Of a stretch of 64,000 bases of DNA, positions 54,648-64,000 are shown one piece after another; position 1 is the first letter of the stretch; each line of letters opens with the position of its first letter. Source of the stretch: Parascedosporium putredinis (Eukaryota > Ascomycota > Sordariomycetes > Microascales > Microascaceae). The translations under genes were made by a program, and so were the position numbers. Where the stretch lies: contig CASHTG010000011.1 of NCBI GenBank assembly GCA_949357655.1, positions 62,001-126,000 on the forward strand, given 5' to 3'. The notes below the pieces were generated by a model, which was not told where the DNA came from, did no database searches, and saw nothing but the letters and a program-made list of their open reading frames with translations.

Positions 54648-55708
54648 GGTGATGGTGTGTGCACACGCACACGAACGCGACAACTTGCAGGATATTCGAG
54701 GTGCGTATAGAAAGATGCAAAGGCCGGTTGTTCAATCAAGAGTGCAGGATAATTGATCTCTGATGGGTTTAGGTATAGTGTGCGCAAAATTCACGAATTT
54801 GGAATATGGGGTATATTGAACCAAGTTCTAGATCACATCTTGCTAGGGAAATGGCGCTGCATGGCCTTAATATGATATCGCGGCCTTTGAGCGACGAGCC
54901 CAAAGAGCAGATACGGTACCGGAGCACCACTCGTATGATGAGATTGATCGGATATCCGAAACCACATCTCTAAGCCGTGGCTATCCCTCTCCCCCGCTGC
55001 GACCCGTAGCGTATCTCCTCCCGGCAGCTGGACCTTGCCTCAACGACTCAATATTTCCAATTGTTGATAAGGCGCCTTATCAGCGTGCGCGGGACGGACA
55101 CCTCCCCGCAAAATCGTCGCGGTTGGTGCTGTGTTGGGTGACAAAGTGGGCCGCTGCCGGGAGATTGCGGATGCGGACGGGAAAGCCGCCTTATCCCCGC
55201 CACTGCGATTCGTGAGTCAGTGCTCAGGACCAGCCATATCGCCGCAAGAAGGAGGGCGGTGGGGTCCATTCTAAACCGAAATCGGGGGCCTTTCGCAGCA
55301 TCCGGCCTAGCCCGGGGACGGCTCGCGCTATCGTAATCTGGCGAGGGTCATTTGGTGGAGATAAGAGCTCTAGCTCTTTGCTACAGGTCAAGTCTTTGCC
55401 CGCGACCAGAACCCGGAGGACAGGATGACCAATACAATCTCGTCGGTTGAGGGGATCGCGAGGATGGACTCTTGTTTACCATGTTTCTGAATCTTCTGTG
55501 AAGCGAAGCGTGAGGTGAAGGTGTTTGATTATTGAGGACTGGGTTTATTGAACAACGACTGAGTTGATTTGGCAAGTGATTTTGTAGAGTCTATTCCATA
55601 ATTCTACATCCCTTCGCTGAATTGTAACCATCGTGTGGAATTGCCATAATTCATCCTGCCCCCATCTCTAGTGCTACTATAGATCCATCTATTCTTCCCT
55701 ATCCTACC
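54648..55708. other. Intergenic stretch
   Basis: About 1.06 kb, containing the promoter of the HglS-like gene and the 3' end of the quinone oxidoreductase. Nothing else recognised. Confidence 0.5.
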
Positions 55709-56928
55709 TTAATGCTTGAGTATCGTCTTCCCTATGGTTTTACGGCTCTCTAGGTCCTTTTTACAGTGCGTGCGTACGCCATAAGTTAGCTCTGTAATTC
55801 AAAGGATCTAGAAACACGCCGCACTCAACATAGGGAAGGGTGATCCTATCGTCGGGTTCTCACCTTGTGTGCTTGCTGGATCTCGCCCAGCCCATAAGTG
55901 GCATGCACCTTGACGGTCAGCTCCCCGGACATTAAAAAGCGGAATAGCTCGTTGGCGTAGTGCTCAAACTCCTCCCGCGTCGCAATGTACCCGAACAGGG
56001 TTGGACGGGCTACTTTGACGCACTTCTTGGAGAGCAGACTAGCGACAAAGGTGTTAGCTTGCGGGGGGATAAAGCCGCGGGGTACGGCATCGCCGGGGTG
56101 GTTGCGGGGAAAGGGGGAGCAGGGGTGAGCATCATTGGGACAGTTTCCGCCTTACTTGAGGGGAGTGGCGGAACCGGACCGCTGGCATTCCCGAACCACA
56201 CAATAGTGCCCTTCCTCTTGACGACCTCGAGGTCACCCTCCCAGGTATCCTTGCCCACCGAATCGTAGACCACGTCCACGCCCTGAGACCCCGTGACGCG
56301 CTTGACCTCGTTGACCCAGTCCTTGCCCGCCTCGCTGCGGTAGTCGATGACGTGATCCGCGCCGAGGCTCCGAACGAAGCCCGTCTTCTCGGCCCCCCGG
56401 CCGTGCCAATGACTTTGGCCCCGATCGCCTTGAGGATCTGCGTCATCAGGATGCCTGTGCTGCCGGCCGCCGCGTGCAGGAGAACCCAGTCCCCGGCTTT
56501 TACCTTGTACGCTTCCTGCACGAGCGCCAGCGCCGTGAGCCCGCTCAGGTAGCTGCCCACGGCGTCGACGTCCGAGAGCGTGGCGGGGAGCTTCATCATC
56601 TGGGTCACGGGCGCGGCCGAGTACTCGGCGTACGCCCCATTGCCTAGCCACACTACCCGGTCGCCGACCTTGAAGTTGTGTTCTTCGGCCTTGGGGCCTA
56701 GCGCGACGATGACTCCGACGGCTTCCCTGCCGAGAACTTCGGGCTTGGGAGAAGGGTAGAGGCCCGTACGGAAGTACGTGTCAATGAAGTTGATTCCTGA
56801 GAGCGTGTTCTTGACGAGAACTTGGCCATCTTGAGGCGTAGGGATGGGGTGGTCGGTGCGAAAGTCGAGAACCTCGGGGCCCCGACCTTTTCGACGACGA
56901 CGGCCTTTTGTGTGGATGGGAGAGACAT
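55709..56928 (-). CDS. NADPH:quinone oxidoreductase, zeta-crystallin type (frame breaks)
   Basis: Medium-chain reductase without the alcohol-dehydrogenase zinc ligands; reduces quinones or enones with NADPH. ATG 56928 (MSLPSTQKAVVVEKVGAP), one C missing near 56882, then NFIDTYFRTGLYP, EVLGREAVGVIVALG, VGDRVVWLGNGAYAEY, LTALALVQEAYKVKAGDWVL, LLHAAAGSTGILMTQ (NADPH loop), one G missing near 56394, ADHVIDYR and GVDVVYDSVGKDTW. Introns are about 56045-56180 and 55757-55863; the small last exon 55756-55709 encodes DLESRKTIGKTILKH, the usual family ending. Likely cytosolic. Confidence 0.88.
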
Positions 56929-57542
56929 GGTGGGTTGCGAGGGAATGTAGTTAGCTGAATGGTCACGAAGCTCTTACTCGAGGCCAGTTGATGTTGGTCA
57001 ATTATAAACACGTTTCCTACTTAGTCGTTGTTACCATGTTTTATCTACTATTATGATTGCTGGGACTGCGATGGCTCATTAGGGGCTGGAGCCTATGGAC
57101 AAAATATGTCCCCGCCTGCCGGGCGACCAGGCGAAGGGTGGCGGCGATAACACGGAGTAATAGCCGCCATCTATTTCCGAACCCACAACAGCGGGATAGA
57201 GCTGTAGCCCTGTCCCATTGACTTAATCTAACCGATGGGGCTAGGAATTACCGCCCGGGTTGACCCCGAGGATCGTGTTCGCCAGCAAATTAGTTATTCA
57301 CTCATACTTGCGCTTGACACTCCTGAACCTCTCAGCGAGTGCGTGATGGAATCTATGGCACTTTCCATACAATCTCGTCTAGATAGGATGCCAGCCTGTC
57401 TCCGGACGTTGTGGCTCCGCGGCAGTGTTGCTCATGCGTTCTTCCAGCTTAAGCCAAGCGCGTGGCTGGTTATTTCTTTATCATTTTGTATATTTTCGAT
57501 TGTAATCTCTAGCTACATGTCGTTCTCAATGCTTACCGCTAG
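56929..57542. other. Intergenic stretch
   Basis: Includes the promoter of the quinone oxidoreductase and the 3' end of the carboxylesterase gene. Nothing recognised. Confidence 0.45.
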
Positions 57543-59478
57543 CTACAAACATCTGCCAGACATCCAACAACTTGTCAAACAATGATTCCTTGATAATCCT
57601 TTGCAAATAGTCTCTTCTGCCCACCTCCTCCGGAGCAGCCCCGCAACATACTTGGATTCGTCCTCCGTGCTCGTTTCTCCCGCGTAATAAACCATGGAGC
57701 CAGACTCCGGGCCCTGGCTGAACGCCTTCCAGGGCCTATCGCCGTGGACAAAGCTAATAATGTCTCGCGCGTATCTTTGGGCGCACTCGGCCTGGCCACT
57801 AGATAGCAGACCGTTGTAGTTGTTTAGCACAAAGGCGATATCTAAGATATGAGTAGAGTATCCCTTCCATGGGCCGTCCCACGGATTCGGGCAATTGAAG
57901 TGACAGAGGAATGCCTCTGTTCCTGAAACGGAAGAACTCGCCCACGCCTTGGAAATGGACTGGGCCGGCAGGGCGAACAAGACATCGTTGGCGAAATTGA
58001 GGACCGGCTCGATTGTCTGAAGCGTGTTCTCCCTGGCCTCGACATCTACGCCATACGCCTTCACTATTGACGACGCAATGCTCGGGTCAATAGAGTCAAA
58101 TACGCCGGATAGGCATGTCTGGAGGGTCTTGGCCAAGATGTCGGATCGGTTTGTCAGGCGACTAGCAAACGCCATTCCCTACATCATCACGTTCATGTCA
58201 GCACATCAATCCTCGCCACTTTGAAAATTCTCGTAGACTGCGTGACAAGACCGGGGCACCCACATCCATTTGGCAGTCGCCAACCAAGATGCGCTTGCAC
58301 TCCTTCAATCCAGGAAACAGCCTAAGCGTCTCCTCGGGAGCAGCCAGCGCAGCGTACGAAGTCAACTCGGGAATGATCGACCCATCAACAAGGGGGCCAT
58401 GGGGAATTTCCGCCCAATTTTGGAACCATAGTCGTCGCTTGTCGCGGTCAGGAGCGCCTGAATCTGCTCGTCCTGGGGCAGGTGCTGGGCACCGAGCACA
58501 TGGAGAACAGAGTTGTACGAACTCTCGGCCTGCTCTGCTCGTTTAAGTCGCTGAACGGACGAGCCGCTCATGGCCACAAATTGTTGAAACAAGGGATCCG
58601 GGGAGTGAAGGTGAAAGCACCCAGACGCTTTTCACGGCTCGAGTTAACCTCTGACAGTAACCGCCTATTACCCCGAGGCAGGGCGAAGACACGAAACTTA
58701 CCAGCACCGGCACTCTCTCCAATAAAAGTCACCCTGTTAGGATCGCCGCCAAAGCCTGCAATGAATTTTTAATCCAGAGTAACGCAAGCCGCTGGTCGCG
58801 GAGCCCGTTGTTCGTCTCATAACTGGCCGCCTTCATCGCGGAGGAGTGAAGAAAACCTGGCGCACCAAGGCGGTAGCTAGACATGGCATGCAAACGTCAG
58901 ATTAGATCATGGTTTCCCCGATGACGAGGCCGTAGAAGACAGGGAATAAATTTCATACTTGACGCTGACAGCTACGATGGGTTTCCCGGCGGTAACGCTC
59001 AGTTCCGTGATGGCAGCCAAGTCGTATTGAGGATAAGCGCTGCTACCGGTGGCGAATGCGCCTCCATGCACGAGGACCATGACTGGAAGGAGAGCATCGC
59101 TCTTCTGGCTGGGGGCGCAGATGTTGAGCGTCAGGCATTCCGTGTCGGACTCACGGAAGGACGAGAAGGGCAGGGATTGCTGGAGCAACTTGTGCTCCCA
59201 TTCACACCCATTAGGAGGACTGAACGGGATGGGCCTAAAGGTAGAGTTTCATCAGAGAGTGTTCTACAGTACAGGAAGCTAGACAGAATAGGTCCCTTTT
59301 CTTACCCTAGCTCTGTTGCGTTGAGATCCTCGTAGCTTTGTCGAAGCTCTCCTCGAGAAAACCTGTCCTTTAACGTTCCATATTGTATACCCAAATACTG
59401 GTTAACACGAGGAGATTTCTGAATCCCTTGAACGGATCCAATAATGGGATGGACAAAGGTGATAGGGGATATCGCCAT
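57543..59478 (-). CDS. Type-B carboxylesterase (frame breaks)
   Basis: Serine hydrolase of the cholinesterase/lipase fold. ATG 59478 (MAISPITFVHPIIGSVQGI), QYLGIQYGTLKDRFSRGE, intron about 59235-59309, then DTECLTLNICAPSQKSDALL and LPVMVLVHGGAFATGSSAYP (oxyanion hole). Later FGGDPNRVTFIGESAGAG contains the nucleophile Ser elbow, followed by an intron and MFQQFVAMSGSSVQRL. The C-terminal half reads SIVKAYGVDV, LCHFNCPNPWDGPWKGYSTH (catalytic His region), ARDIISFVHGDRPW. No signal peptide is seen, so it is probably intracellular. Frame errors lie around 58250-58360 and 58780-58950; not all are resolved. Substrate unknown. Confidence 0.82.
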
Positions 59479-60086
59479 GGCTAGGATGTAGCAAGGGTGT
59501 GTTTAGAGGATGGAACAGGATGATTGCGTAAACAAAGGTTCAAAACTGCCCACGCATGTATGGAAGTGATGTTCTATATGGAATTGAAAGCGCCGATGTG
59601 AAGCACCCTCCAGTGTCGAGTGCGTCGGTGCATCCATTGTGATCGAAGCGCACCCCAGTTTTGTGGGTCGCATGTGGAGTTTAGCTGGAGATTCCTCCAA
59701 ATTCCATCTGTGTCGCGGTTTCGGTGGCGGAGCCAAGCGACGGCAATCCCGCAAACTAGATTCCGGTAAGCTACCATCCACCTTAACCCCCTCCGCGACG
59801 GCTTGATAGAAAGGCATCGCGTATGCCAAGAGACGAATGAAGACTACGAGTCTCCGATACTCGGTCGCTTTCACCCCGAACGGATAATTTCACTGATAAT
59901 TTACAACTATTAGAATCCCTACAATTCCGTGCCTCGACAACACGCTAAGAAGCTACTCCATAGCTCACGCAAGTCTATCTTACGTCTTTCACGGACTAAA
60001 ACAAATCAATACGCACCAAGCCCTCTCTAATTGTCCAATCCAGTCAATTTCCAAAAGCCCAATTCCCCACATCCAACACAAACAAG
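59479..60086. promoter_or_regulatory. Divergent promoter region, carboxylesterase / VOC protein
   Basis: 608 bp between divergent start codons at 59478 (minus) and 60087 (plus). No clear operator was recognised. Confidence 0.4.
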
Positions 60087-60692
60087 ATGGCTTCTGGCAA
60101 ACTCGTGAGCCCTTCGTCCATTGGGCACTTCGGTATCCGCACGACCCCGGACAAGTTCGACGCCATGGTCGAATGGCACCTCAACTTCTTCGGCGGCCAG
60201 CTCATCCTCCGCAACAAGCACGCCGCGTTCATCGCCTTCGACGAGGAGCACCACAGGCTCGTCATCGTCGCGGACCCCAAGCACACCGTGAACAACAAGC
60301 AAACGGGGACGGGCGTGTACCACATCGCCTTCACGCTGGACAGCCTCGCGGATCTGGTCACGAGCTACGAGCAGAAGAAGGCCCTGGGCATCGAGCCCCA
60401 TTGGCCTGTTAACCACGGCATGAGCACCAGCATGTACTACTTTGATCCGGATGGCAACGAGTTCGAGCTGCAGGTGGACAACTTCAAGACGGCGGACGAG
60501 GCGCGCCGCTTCATGGAGACGGAGGAGTACGCGCGGAACCCCATTGGCGTCGATATTGTTGTGGAGGATCTCATTAGCAGGGTCAAGAGCGGCGAGGACG
60601 AGGAGAACATCAAGAAGAGGCCGGAGATTGGGCAGCGATTGTCGCGGTGGGAAAACTCCATCTACTTCAAAGAACCTGTTGCTAGTAACTAG
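60087..60692 (+). CDS. VOC-superfamily protein (glyoxalase/extradiol dioxygenase-like)
   Basis: Vicinal-oxygen-chelate metalloprotein; fungal members are often labelled biphenyl-2,3-diol dioxygenase-like. Single exon, 201 residues, intact, ATG 60087 (MASGKLVSPSSIGHFGIRTT). Two beta-alpha-beta modules: HFGIRTTPDKFDAMVEWHLN with FFGGQLILRN, then GTGVYHIAFTLDSLADL and the metal-site strand MYYFDPDGNEFELQVDNF. His at GHFGI, His at YHIAF and Glu at NEFEL fit the usual metal triad. It is followed by about 40 polar residues. Ring-cleaving activity is not proven by these residues alone. Confidence 0.88.
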   Translation: MASGKLVSPSSIGHFGIRTTPDKFDAMVEWHLNFFGGQLILRNKHAAFIAFDEEHHRLVIVADPKHTVNNKQTGTGVYHIAFTLDSLADLVTSYEQKKALGIEPHWPVNHGMSTSMYYFDPDGNEFELQVDNFKTADEARRFMETEEYARNPIGVDIVVEDLISRVKSGEDEENIKKRPEIGQRLSRWENSIYFKEPVASN

Positions 60693-61695
60693 ATGATGCA
60701 TCTCAAAACTTTTCTATTAGATGATTTGTAGAAGAAAACAGTAGGAGCATAGCTTACGGGGAACTAGACATTATGGAAAGAGTCCAACCAACCTTTGATG
60801 TTTTGTTCACACTTTTGCTCCTACCCATACCAAGTAGTGTCAAATTGAATAACTCACAGGCGCGATTCTATACGTGTCAGAGCCCATGCAGAGAATGAGT
60901 GTGCATGTATGTGCGCATATTATCTCCGCCTTGTGATCTCCCCGACTTCTTTACCTCGAGATACGCCTCGTCTCGCAGTATCCCTGCTTCTTCACCCAAT
61001 TACCGTCTCAACTACCATCGTTCCCCATTGCCCCCCCCCCCCGCCCCGCCATTTTGAAAAAGCACGAGATCCAACCAGACTCACGAGAGATCTTGGCTCA
61101 CGCCACACGCCACCGGTCCCTGCATCAAGCTCTCAAGCCCGCGGGGTCCGACAAATCTCCCGGACGGCTCCTACATCCAAACCGTACCCGGGCAAGCTAG
61201 CGTAGGACGTGATTCCTCCCCTTGGGGATTTTCCGCCTGTTCGCCGCACGCCCGCACATCGCATCCCCGCGTTTTCCCCGGATATGTCTCGCAGGCGGCC
61301 TTCTGACACTGGCTCTCCGCCGGCGCTAACTGCTACCCTTTGCCTGTTTGGGGAAAAACATGGGCCTAGCGCCCACTGGCAACCGTGCGACATGTTCTCC
61401 GCAAAACTGGGGACGCGCTAAGATTGCTGCTCAGTCATGTTCCAAAACCCCAAAAGAATTCGCGGGGCACGCTGAGGCCCTTGCGAAACATAGACACCTT
61501 CATGGATCTGTCCAAAGGGCATCGTGCGTTTGCCTCACCGAAGCAACGGCGTGTATTTAACAGGTCATTCTTGCCCCTCCCCTCCAATGGTGACTGGGGA
61601 GTAGAAGATTGCGCAACCATCACCTTTCTCGAATAAATCCTCCTTCTCCCCATTCCAAAGCTCCCACCTCCCCACTTCCCATCCCAACTTTATAC
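60693..61695. other. Intergenic stretch with a C12 tract
   Basis: About 1 kb with the 3' end of the VOC gene and the promoter of the FAD monooxygenase. C12 at 61031-61042 is a long homopolymer. No gene recognised. Confidence 0.5.
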
Positions 61696-62913
61696 ATGTC
61701 TCCCGAAATCGCAATTGTCGGTGGCGGGCCCTCCGGCCTCGCCCTTGCAGCTCTCCTCGAGAAGCAAGGTCGGGATTACATCGTGTATGAACGGGGCTCT
61801 GAAGATAGCCACCCGCGGGAGGCTGCCTTGACCTTCACGTCGGGAGTGGCCAGCGTGCCATGGAGGAGGCTGGCGTGTTTGACGAGTTTAAGAAGAACTC
61901 GAGGGATGGCGATGCCACAATCCACCTGCTGTATAACATGCATGGCGAAAAGGTCTTCTCCTTTGGCGAGGGCCGCGATGCCCCCGAGATCGACCGATGG
62001 CAGCTCCGAAACGTGCTCATGACCGCCATCCCCAAGGAGAGGATTGCCTACGATAAGCCTGTCGTCGACTCCCATAGGGACGCCAACAACAACATCGTTA
62101 TAAACTTTGCGGACGGAACAACGGCGTCGGGCTTCAAGCTCGTGATCGGCGCCGATGGTACCTTTAGCAAAATTCGCCATTTGGTATGTTTCAGTGTTGT
62201 GCTGCTCCAGCATCCTCCACCTCGTTTAGATTGAGACGTACATATCGCATCAATCATTGAATGTGCTATCTAATGCTCCTCCTAGGTCACCGATGCGAAA
62301 CCCGCGTACTCGGGCCAGTTCTTCATCACCAGCAAGATCCACCCCACCAACCCATTCTATCCCAAGATGGAAGCCATGGCGGGACAGGGCGCCATGATCA
62401 TCATGGGAGACGGCAAGCACATGTTTAATTCACGCCAAGGAGACGGGCATTACCGCATTGATATTGGTCTTTTGGGTACTGAAGAGTTTGCCGCCAATCC
62501 CTTTGACTCGTCCAATCACGCTGCGGTCAAGGAATTCCTGCTGCGTGAGGAGAACTTTGGCAAATACTCCCCGCGATGCAGGAAGTCATCTCGCAGAGCG
62601 ACGGACCTTTCCGTCCCTGGGTCATGTACTACATGCCCACGGACCGCCTCAACTGGGAGGCTTCCTCCGATGTGACTCTGATCGGTGACGCCGCCCACGT
62701 CACCACCCCTTTGTCGGCGATGGTGTCAACTGCGCCATGCGGGACTCGGTGATTCTTGCGGAGAAGATCCGGGAGCTAGGGCTGAATAAGGAGGCTATTG
62801 CGGCGTATGAGGCAGACATGTTCCCCTACGCGATTGATGTAATTACGAGGAGTAGGCAGAGCGGAGAGATGTTCTTTGACAAGAACGGTCCCAAGACCTT
62901 TTGGATGTCATGA
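61696..62913 (+). CDS. FAD-dependent aromatic-hydroxylase-type monooxygenase (three frame breaks)
   Basis: Group A flavoprotein monooxygenase (PHBH fold; TetX/UbiH relatives), hydroxylating an aromatic or polyketide substrate with NAD(P)H and O2. ATG 61696 (MSPEIAIVGGGPSGLALAAL, dinucleotide-binding GxGxxG), then LDLHVGSGQRAMEEAGVFDE, APEIDRWQLRNVL, LVIGADGTFSKIRHL with the DG motif. The intron is 62184-62285. The second exon reads FFITSKIHPTNPFYPKM..., and near the end GDAAHVTTPFVGDGVNCAMR, the FAD-ribityl motif. One base is missing near 61829 (GGG), 62573 (CCCC) and 62707 (CCCC). Repaired length is 372 residues. Substrate unknown. Confidence 0.88.
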
Positions 62914-63751
62914 CGTCTGGAAAGCCTTTGATCGGCGCGTCGGACGGCCATTGACACGGGCGGGTGTTTCACTGATTCTGCTATCATCGATGTTGGAGTC
63001 TGTGAGAGTTATAAGTTATATCATTTTAATCACTCTTTCCGCAACTTGAGAATCGTAAATTATTCTGTCCCTGCTTATCGCTTGAACGCCACCCATGGCC
63101 ACGTATTCAAACCATCGATACCAGACCTCATTTGCCAGGAGCCTTCTGTATCCATGGCTTCATTTGCAGCGGTTTTACGGAACTCCTTCCTTAGTCACGC
63201 TACAAAGAACTCTCAAGACCGCTGAGCTACTCAGGTATCTACTCCAGCTACTAGAGGCGGGTTGGTCACTGGGCGAGGCGGAGTTAGATTATCATTCATG
63301 CAAAAACCGCCTTACATCCGCCTCTCTAGCGGTAGCGCGTAGGGCGGATAATCCAGTCCCGTACCTTGTCCGACGTGACGGTAGCCTCCAGGCTAAGCCA
63401 ATGCCCCTATTCACCCTGAATCAACCGTGCCTCGCCTCTATCTACACTGTGAGTAGCACCCGGACATGGCCGAGCCGTCCGCTCTATCTAAGGGAAGTCA
63501 TCGAGTCCATCAACTTTCGTTCAGTTGGAGAAGTATAATTGGGATCTTATTCTTAAATCGATCATTCTTGACAATGCCTACTGACCGAACGTAAGCCCTA
63601 TAACTGTTGGGGATGCTTTCGTCTGCATTTCCTCATCGACCAGAGAAAGAATTTCAGATCTCTGAGCTACGCACGCTCTTTTGTTTTCGCTTGTGCGTCA
63701 AGCAACCAAGACCCAGCTCTAACCTCGCATCAACGCTCAGCACCTCGACCA
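62914..63751. other. Intergenic stretch
   Basis: About 840 nt; holds the 3' end of the monooxygenase and the promoter of the Dabb-domain gene. Nothing else seen. Confidence 0.45.
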
Positions 63752-64000
63752 TGTCCGCCAGCCCTATGCATCGAGTCACGCTCTTCAAGATCGAGTCGCA
63801 GGCCGACCGACAAAGTCTCATGGACCTGTACCGCACCCTACCGACCACGGCCGTCCGAAACGGGAAGCCGTACATACTCTCCGCGGCGGTGGGACCCACT
63901 TTCGACGACACGCGGAATCAAGGTTACACACTGGCGGCGTTCACCATGTTTGCCACCGAGGATGATATGAGATTCTACGACGAAGGCTGTGCTGCGCACG
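63752..64000 (+). CDS. Dabb (stress-responsive alpha/beta-barrel) domain protein, 3' end outside window
   Basis: The ATG at 63752 opens MSASPMHRVTLFKIESQADR, a beta strand typical of Dabb proteins, followed by QSLMDLYRTLPTTAV, KPYILSAAVGPTFDDTRNQG and YTLAAFTMFATEDDMRFYDE. The frame is open to the right edge (83 residues visible of a usual 100-115). Dabb domains are small dimeric barrels, some acting as cyclases in polyketide or terpenoid pathways, most of unknown role. No frame break in the visible part. Confidence 0.75.

Noticed and set aside
57235..57585. Plus-strand frame with a hydrophobic stretch, overlapping the esterase 3' end
   Set aside because: It overlaps a supported gene on the other strand and shows no family features.
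1..64000. RIP (repeat-induced point mutation) as the cause of broken genes
   Set aside because: RIP makes C-to-T transitions in duplicated DNA; the breaks here are one-base length changes at homopolymers in single-copy genes.

Overview
The window is nuclear DNA of a filamentous ascomycete (Pezizomycotina; I cannot place it more finely from sequence alone). Evidence is the many short GT..AG introns of about 50-125 nt with CTAAC/CTAAT-like branch sites, four Zn2Cys6 transcription factors, and families typical of moulds: DAL5/TNA1-type permeases, isopenicillin-N-acyltransferase-like hydrolases, NmrA-like proteins and EthD proteins. I count about 22 recognisable genes, plus two copies of an unrecognised membrane protein, one secreted orphan and one doubtful ORF. 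No tRNA, rRNA, transposon or CRISPR array was seen.

Most multi-exon genes are interrupted by one-base frame changes at short homopolymers, nearly always one base too few. Restoring one base per site (two at a few) gives uninterrupted, domain-consistent reading frames whose lengths become multiples of three. Seven genes are intact as written: the MFS transporter, lyase, acyltransferase, cycloisomerase-like, EthD, VOC and secreted-protein genes. I therefore annotate the broken genes as single genes and regard most breaks as probable consensus errors.

Layout. 0-5 kb: two diverged copies of a membrane protein flank a secreted nucleoside hydrolase. 5.8-19.8 kb: a coherent organic-acid gene cluster made of an anion-symporter-type MFS permease and an isocitrate-lyase/PEP-mutase-type lyase (both minus strand), then, divergently, an aconitase/isopropylmalate-dehydratase-type hydro-lyase, a Zn2Cys6 regulator, a PrpF isomerase apparently fused to an MmgE/PrpD dehydratase, and an isopenicillin-N-acyltransferase-like amidohydrolase. 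Together they hold every enzyme class used to convert an alkylcitrate or alkylitaconate-like acid to isomer, hydrated acid and cleavage products, with an importer and a regulator but no citrate synthase. Several promoters share a TTGCCG-containing element.

20-33 kb: an NmrA-like protein, a second Zn2Cys6 regulator, a dynamin-like GTPase, a cycloeucalenol-cycloisomerase-like membrane protein, and a third Zn2Cys6 regulator divergent from a short-chain dehydrogenase, with a repeated octamer between them. 34-47 kb: a secreted orphan protein with a Lys-Arg site, a secreted M20 amidohydrolase with a His-rich tail, an EthD-like protein and an amino-acid permease, separated by long gene-poor stretches. 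48-64 kb: a dienelactone hydrolase, a fourth Zn2Cys6 regulator, a 2-oxoadipate dioxygenase/decarboxylase (HglS family), a quinone oxidoreductase, a type-B carboxylesterase, a VOC dioxygenase-like protein, a FAD monooxygenase and the start of a Dabb-domain protein. This last part looks catabolic but has no single obvious pathway.
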